Shown here: positions 55,601 to 61,629 of the stretch, in pieces | Position numbering within the stretch: position 1 is the stretch's first letter | Layout of the letters: every line of letters begins with the position of its first letter | From: Notamacropus eugenii | Lineage: Eukaryota; Chordata; Mammalia; Diprotodontia; Macropodidae | Direction of reading: 5' to 3' | DNA: 64,000 bases | Assembly: GCF_028372415.1 (NCBI RefSeq) | Contig: NC_092872.1 | Location: 547,458,205-547,522,204, forward strand | Notes under the pieces: generated by a model | What the model was told of the DNA's origin: nothing | The model's input: the letters and a program-made list of their open reading frames with translations, nothing else | The model's database searches: none | Program-made: the position numbers and the translations under genes

Positions 55601-58600
55601 TGGCTCCAGGATCAAATATAAATTCTTCTGTTTGGCATTTGAAGTTCTTTATAACTTAGCCCCTCTCTACCTTTCTAGTCTTCTTACATTTTATTCCCCA
55701 CCCCATAGTCTTCCACTAGTGCCTCCTTGTTCCTCAAATAAGACACTCCATCTCTTGCTCCCAATTAAAAATCTTTTCTTCTACTGGAAGCCTTTCCCAA
55801 CCTCTCTTAATCCTAGTTCATCTTCTAAATATTTCTTGTTTATCCTGTCTTTAGCTTGTTTGTTTGTATATGTTTCTTTACTTGTGTCCCCATTAGATTG
55901 TAAGCTCCTTGAGAGCAGGTACTGTCTTTTGCCTCTTTGAATCCCCAACACTTAGTATAGTGCCTGGCACATAATAGGCACTTAATAAATGTTTGTTGAT
56001 TGATTGACTGGGAATGTACCATTTAGATCTATGCCTCTGAACTCCATGGGAAATGAGGGAGTTCAGAAAGCACTACCTCATCAGTCTTCTGGGATTTAGG
56101 ATGACGACTTCACTGTTTTTAATAATAAGCTTTATTAAAGCTTTTTTTTTTAACATCATTCATTACTATATATACATCTTTTTTTTTTTTTTTTGTCTTC
56201 CCCCGCCCCTTTAACCTTCCTTTATAGAAAGGCAAAATTAAGCAAAACCAAATGATGTAACAGCTATGCCTGACAGAGTTTATTCAGCATCCTTCCACCC
56301 CTCTAATCCCTCATCTTTCTACTGATAGTAGTAATGTGTGTTTTACCATTTCTTCTCCTGAAATCAAGATTGGTCATTTAGATCACTCAGAGTTTGATTT
56401 TCTTTCAGGGTTCAGTTTTTTTATACTATTACAGTCAACGTGTATATTGTCCTCTTTGTTCTGCTTACTTCACTACGCATCAGTTTATAAAAGTATCTTT
56501 GCAGATGACGTTTAGATCTACTTGTTTCACCTTAAACTCCTTTTTGATTTCCAGTCTTGCACTTTTGTCTAAAAGACATCTTGAACTGGGTGTCCTCTAG
56601 ATATCTAAAACTTAATACGTCCAAAACAGACAGAATTCAATGTTTTCCCTCCCCCAGTACCTCCTAGCTTCCTAAGTTTCCTACTACTGTCACCATCCTT
56701 CCAATCTAGTCTTAAAACCTAGGTGTTAACCTTTGACTCTCACACTCTCTTATTCCACGCGTCCAGTCCAGAAATTGTCAAAGTCCTGTTTTGCCTACCC
56801 TTATAACATCTCTTGTATACAACTCCTCTTTTGACACTGTAGTTACCCTGGTGCAGGCCCTCATCACCTCATGCCAGGGCTATTGATATAGCCTTTTGGT
56901 TGGTCTCCTTTCACTTCTCTCCCCACTCCAGTATATCCTTTACTGAACTGTCAAATTAATCTTCCTAAAGCTGATGTCTGGCCATATCACTCCTCTATTC
57001 AGTAAGCTCTGATAGTTCTTTGTTACTTACAGGATTAAATATAAAATCCTTTGGTTTTTAAAACCTTTTATAACCATAGCCCTGTCCTGCTTTTCCAGTC
57101 TTCTTATACTTTTCCCTTTCATGTTCTCTTTAATTTAGTTACACTGACCTCTTTGCTCTTCCATGAACAAGACATTTCATCTTTATAGAATAATTAAATT
57201 GGAATATGTTATCATGTTGAATCTTGTAATTTGATTTTGCAGTTTCAAAAATGTTAAAATATTCTAGATTTCTTTTTGATAGCTAGTGTAATACATTAGA
57301 AAGAATGGTGTTTTATCTTTCATAACGTATATTTGTACTTGTTGCTTAAACTAAAAATCAAAAAGTGATTCCCCTACCCACCCACCCACACATTGATATT
57401 GGATTTGTAAGTCTTATAGTGTTGCTTAGAGGTTCTCTTGAGGTGTTAATATGCCAGTTATTTTGGAGGGTTCTTGACCATGGTTTAAATGGAACACACA
57501 TTATGTCTTTCAGGATAGACAGTTTGCCTACAATCTCAGCCCTGAAATTTAATGGTGCTTTGAACATGGCAGTTGGAACATCTACAGGGCAGGTAAATAT
57601 GTCACAAATTGAAACTGCAGTTTATCCAGTCTTTGTGCACATGATGTGGAGGATGCCATCTTTTAGGTTGTTCACAAATATGGTTATTTATGTTTCAGGA
57701 TTCATGAATAGAATTGCTAAAAAATTACTTGAGATCTGGTGGTCGAGAGATCCAACCTAATGAATATATTAACTATTCTCTTAGAACTTTTTCTGTATTA
57801 ACTTAATCACTAAAAAACTATACTCTTAGTCATTACCTCAGCTCCTACGGAAATCGCTCCACTGTGTTAACATCTGTCGCTGTAGTTTCAGTTTTCCATA
57901 GACTTACCTATTTAATAATGATCAGACCCTTGAGGTTAACTTACTCACCTTTCTCATTTTTGTAGATAAAGGTGTGGAGAGAATTTAATGGTTTGTATTT
58001 GGTCCCATAGGTAGTAAACAGAAGAGCCAAATTTGAACCACGGTCCTTAGACTGTAAATCTAATGCCTGTCCGCTGTTGCCAAGCTGCTTTCATAAGAAG
58101 GAGTAAATATAAGAAACATGCATTTGAATGTTTGTGTTTACAGTCACTTTGAACATAATCTTGATGATGCTATTTAAGGTCCATTTGCCCTTATGATAAA
58201 TTCCTCCTTCATTTTGGTATCAGGAAAAAGTATGTCTGTCTTGATGAGCTGGGATTTTTTTTTAAAAAAATATGCAATGAATAATGTGAAATCTCTAAAA
58301 CACAGTATGTATTCCTTTGTACCTTTGCAGCAAGGAAACTCAGCTAAATTCAGTACTCAACCGAAGTAGTTTGACTTATTCTAGTGCCTGACATTATTAA
58401 TTATTTGGCTCTTTACTCCTTTTTCTTATGTTTTTTCATTTTTCTAGTTTAGGTTTTTTAATTTTGTTAGGGACCTTTCCTTTAGGATACAGATGTTACA
58501 TAGTTCATTGATTTTTTTTTTTCTTAGCACACATACTTATTTCAGTGAAGCAAATTAGTTCTTTTATTATGTCAAGGGCTTTCTCTTTCAATGTTCAGGT

Positions 58601-61542
58601 ACTTCCCAAATGTAAGAAACTTTTCAATGGAAAGATCAAGTCCAGCATTTATTAGGGAGTACTAATCATTGATGGACAAAGCACAAAAGATGTATTTTTA
58701 ATCATGCTGGAAAGATTCTCTTTTTGGCTTAATTTATTTGTTAAACATTTTGCTGAATAGAATATTAATAGTAAGATAATTAGGCAAGTGCTAACCTGTT
58801 CAGTATCTAAAATATTTTCTTTCAGTTTTTTTGTTGATTTAGTTATTCTAGATTTTTGGGGGAGAGTGGGGCAATATTCTAGTTTTTTATAACACAGGCA
58901 ACTTTACCTTTTTTTTCCTTTTCCTTGAAGGTTTTGTTGTATGATCTTCGCTCCAACAACCCATTACTGGTTAAGGATCACCAGTATGGTCTAGCTATTA
59001 AATCAATCCAGTTCCAGAATTCATTAGACTTAATTTTATCTGCAGACTCTCGAATCATCAAAATGTGGAACAGAGACACAGTAAGTATTATGGTGTTGAA
59101 TTTTTATTCCTTCATTTGCCTCTTTTGATAGAATTTTGAAAAGATGTTGATTCTTCAGAAATTGTCAGGAGACAATTTAGAAAGCTCTATTAGGAAGTCA
59201 ACTGCTACACTATGGATAAAGTATTTCTGTAGATAGTGGAGTCATTACTCTTTGCTTTTTACTTGCTATTGAATGTAATTTTTCATTTTCAAAAGTAAAC
59301 ATGAAGTGTAGAAATGTTTAGGTGAGTGAAGAGCCCATGGATTACCCATTAAAGAGACTATTTCTTGAATCCCATAAAGTAGTTTTTAGATCCTCAAGTT
59401 CTGTTTCTTTCTTATGAAAGCTAATTGTGTTGGACTTTCTTTCCATGATCATTCTTTTTTTTTCCTTTTTTAAAATAAAGTAATTATTTTTAGTTTTCAG
59501 CATTTACTCCCATAACCTTTTGAGTTTTTAATTTTGCACCCCCACTTCTCTCCCCCTTCCCCAAGATGGTGTGCATTCTGATACAAGTTCTACATATACA
59601 TTCATATTAAACATAGTTTCACATTAGTCATATTGTGAAGGAGAATTAGAACCAATGGGAGGAACTACAAAAAGAAATAAAAGAAAACAACAAAAAGAGT
59701 GAATAGTATGCTTGCATCTGCATTCTGACTCAATAGTTCTTTCTCTGGTATGTGGACAGCATTTCCCATCATGTGTCTTTTGGAGTTGTCTTGGATTCCT
59801 GCATTGCTGAGAAGAGCCACGTGTGAAAGTTAGCCATCGCACTGTGACTATTACTGTATATAATATTTTCCTGGTTCTGCTCACTTCACTTAGCATCAGT
59901 TCATATAAATCTTTCCAGGTTTTTCTGAAGTCTGCCTGCTCACCATTTCTTATTGCACAATAGTATTTCACATGGTATATTTTATATACCACGACTTGTT
60001 CAGCCATTCCCCAATTTATGGGCATCTCCTCAATTTCCAGTACTTGACTGCCACAAAAGGACTGCTATAAATATTTTTGTACATGTGGGTCCATTTCCCA
60101 TTTTTATGATCTCTTTGGGATACAGACCTAGAAGTGGTATTTCTGGGTCAAAGGGTACACACAGTTTTATAGTCGTTTAGGCATAGTTCTAAATTGCTCT
60201 CCAGACTGGTTGTATCAGTTTACAACTCCACCAACAATGCATTACTGTTCCAGTTCTCCCACATTTCCAACATTTACGTTATTATCCTTTTAAACTCTAT
60301 ATTCTCATTTTCTCTCATAAATTTGAGAAAAATCATTAAATTGATAAAAAGTAATTTTTTTTCTTTTTCTCCAGTTTCTATTTCCATTTCTTTTCTAGGA
60401 AGAGGTGCTTTGTGGGAGGACAGAAGGAGTCTATTGGTTTTTTAAATGGAGTAAAAAATTATGGAAGCTACTTAGGAGACTTGTCTGAAGTGAATTAGTT
60501 CTAAATTCAGAAGCTTTTATTCAAAAGAACTTTGGGCATTATTTCTTATTTTTGTACTCTCTCCATGTAGTTAAGAAAATACTGCTTTTGCTCTGCTGGC
60601 TAGCTTAGTTCCTCTGCTCCACTTTCATGACAGGGCTGTATGATAAGGGAAGAAATATATCATTCAACTTGTTCTTCCTTTATTATCTCCTATATCATCT
60701 TCCTATTATTATTGTCATTATTTTTCCTTTACAACCTACTTTTAATGGGTTCTGTGTGCCTGGTGATATTGTCATCATTCTCCCATTCACCAAGGCTCAA
60801 GATACTTCTCATCTTCCAAGGCTTTGTTCAAGTACCTCATCTTTTGGGAAGCTTTCTTTTATTTCTCCCCCAACTCCTCCCTCCCAAATAGTGCTGAGAA
60901 GTAAATCTCTTCTCTTTGTAGTCAGTTTTTTGTAGCAGTTTGTGTCTCTTCCATGTTACTTTTTGTGTTTGACTTTATTATGAATTGTTTGTTGATGTCT
61001 TACTTCGCTTACCAAGTTGTAAACTTCTTGATAGCAAAGACTATTCTTCACTTTGTATTCTCAGTGGCTACTGCAGTTCCTTGCACATAGTAGGTCTTAA
61101 TAATTTATATTTTCTTGAATTTCTACCTGTGAAAGCACTTGGCTTCTAGTTCTACAACTTCTTCCTTCGACTCTTCTACCTTGCCCCACCCTGCTCCCTC
61201 TCTTACTATAGAAAATGGTTACATCCCAGAGTTTTCCTTTAACTTTAAGTGACAAATATAAAAGCTGGAAGAAGCTTCAAAACTTGGGGCATTTATAACT
61301 AAATATTTCTTCTGGACCAACACATAAACTATATACAAGCAATTTAACTTTTCTGTCTTCCTTTGTTGATCCCTCTCTTTACCTTTCCCCATGACTCTTT
61401 CTTTAATAGTTCCTTTATGACTTGTTTGATTTCGTTTTATGAGATTGGATCATGTAAGATCTCAAATTCACATTTTGTTAATTTGTATATTATTTGATTT
61501 TTGCAGATAATTTTTTAAAATCCTCTCTTGCTAGTATATAAT

Positions 61543-61629
<87 letters not shown>

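Noticed and set aside
57365-57760. 131-codon forward frame as an independent gene
   Set aside because: It contains NOL10 exon 10 in frame with flanking intron; the splice sites at 57513 and 57593 define the true exon.
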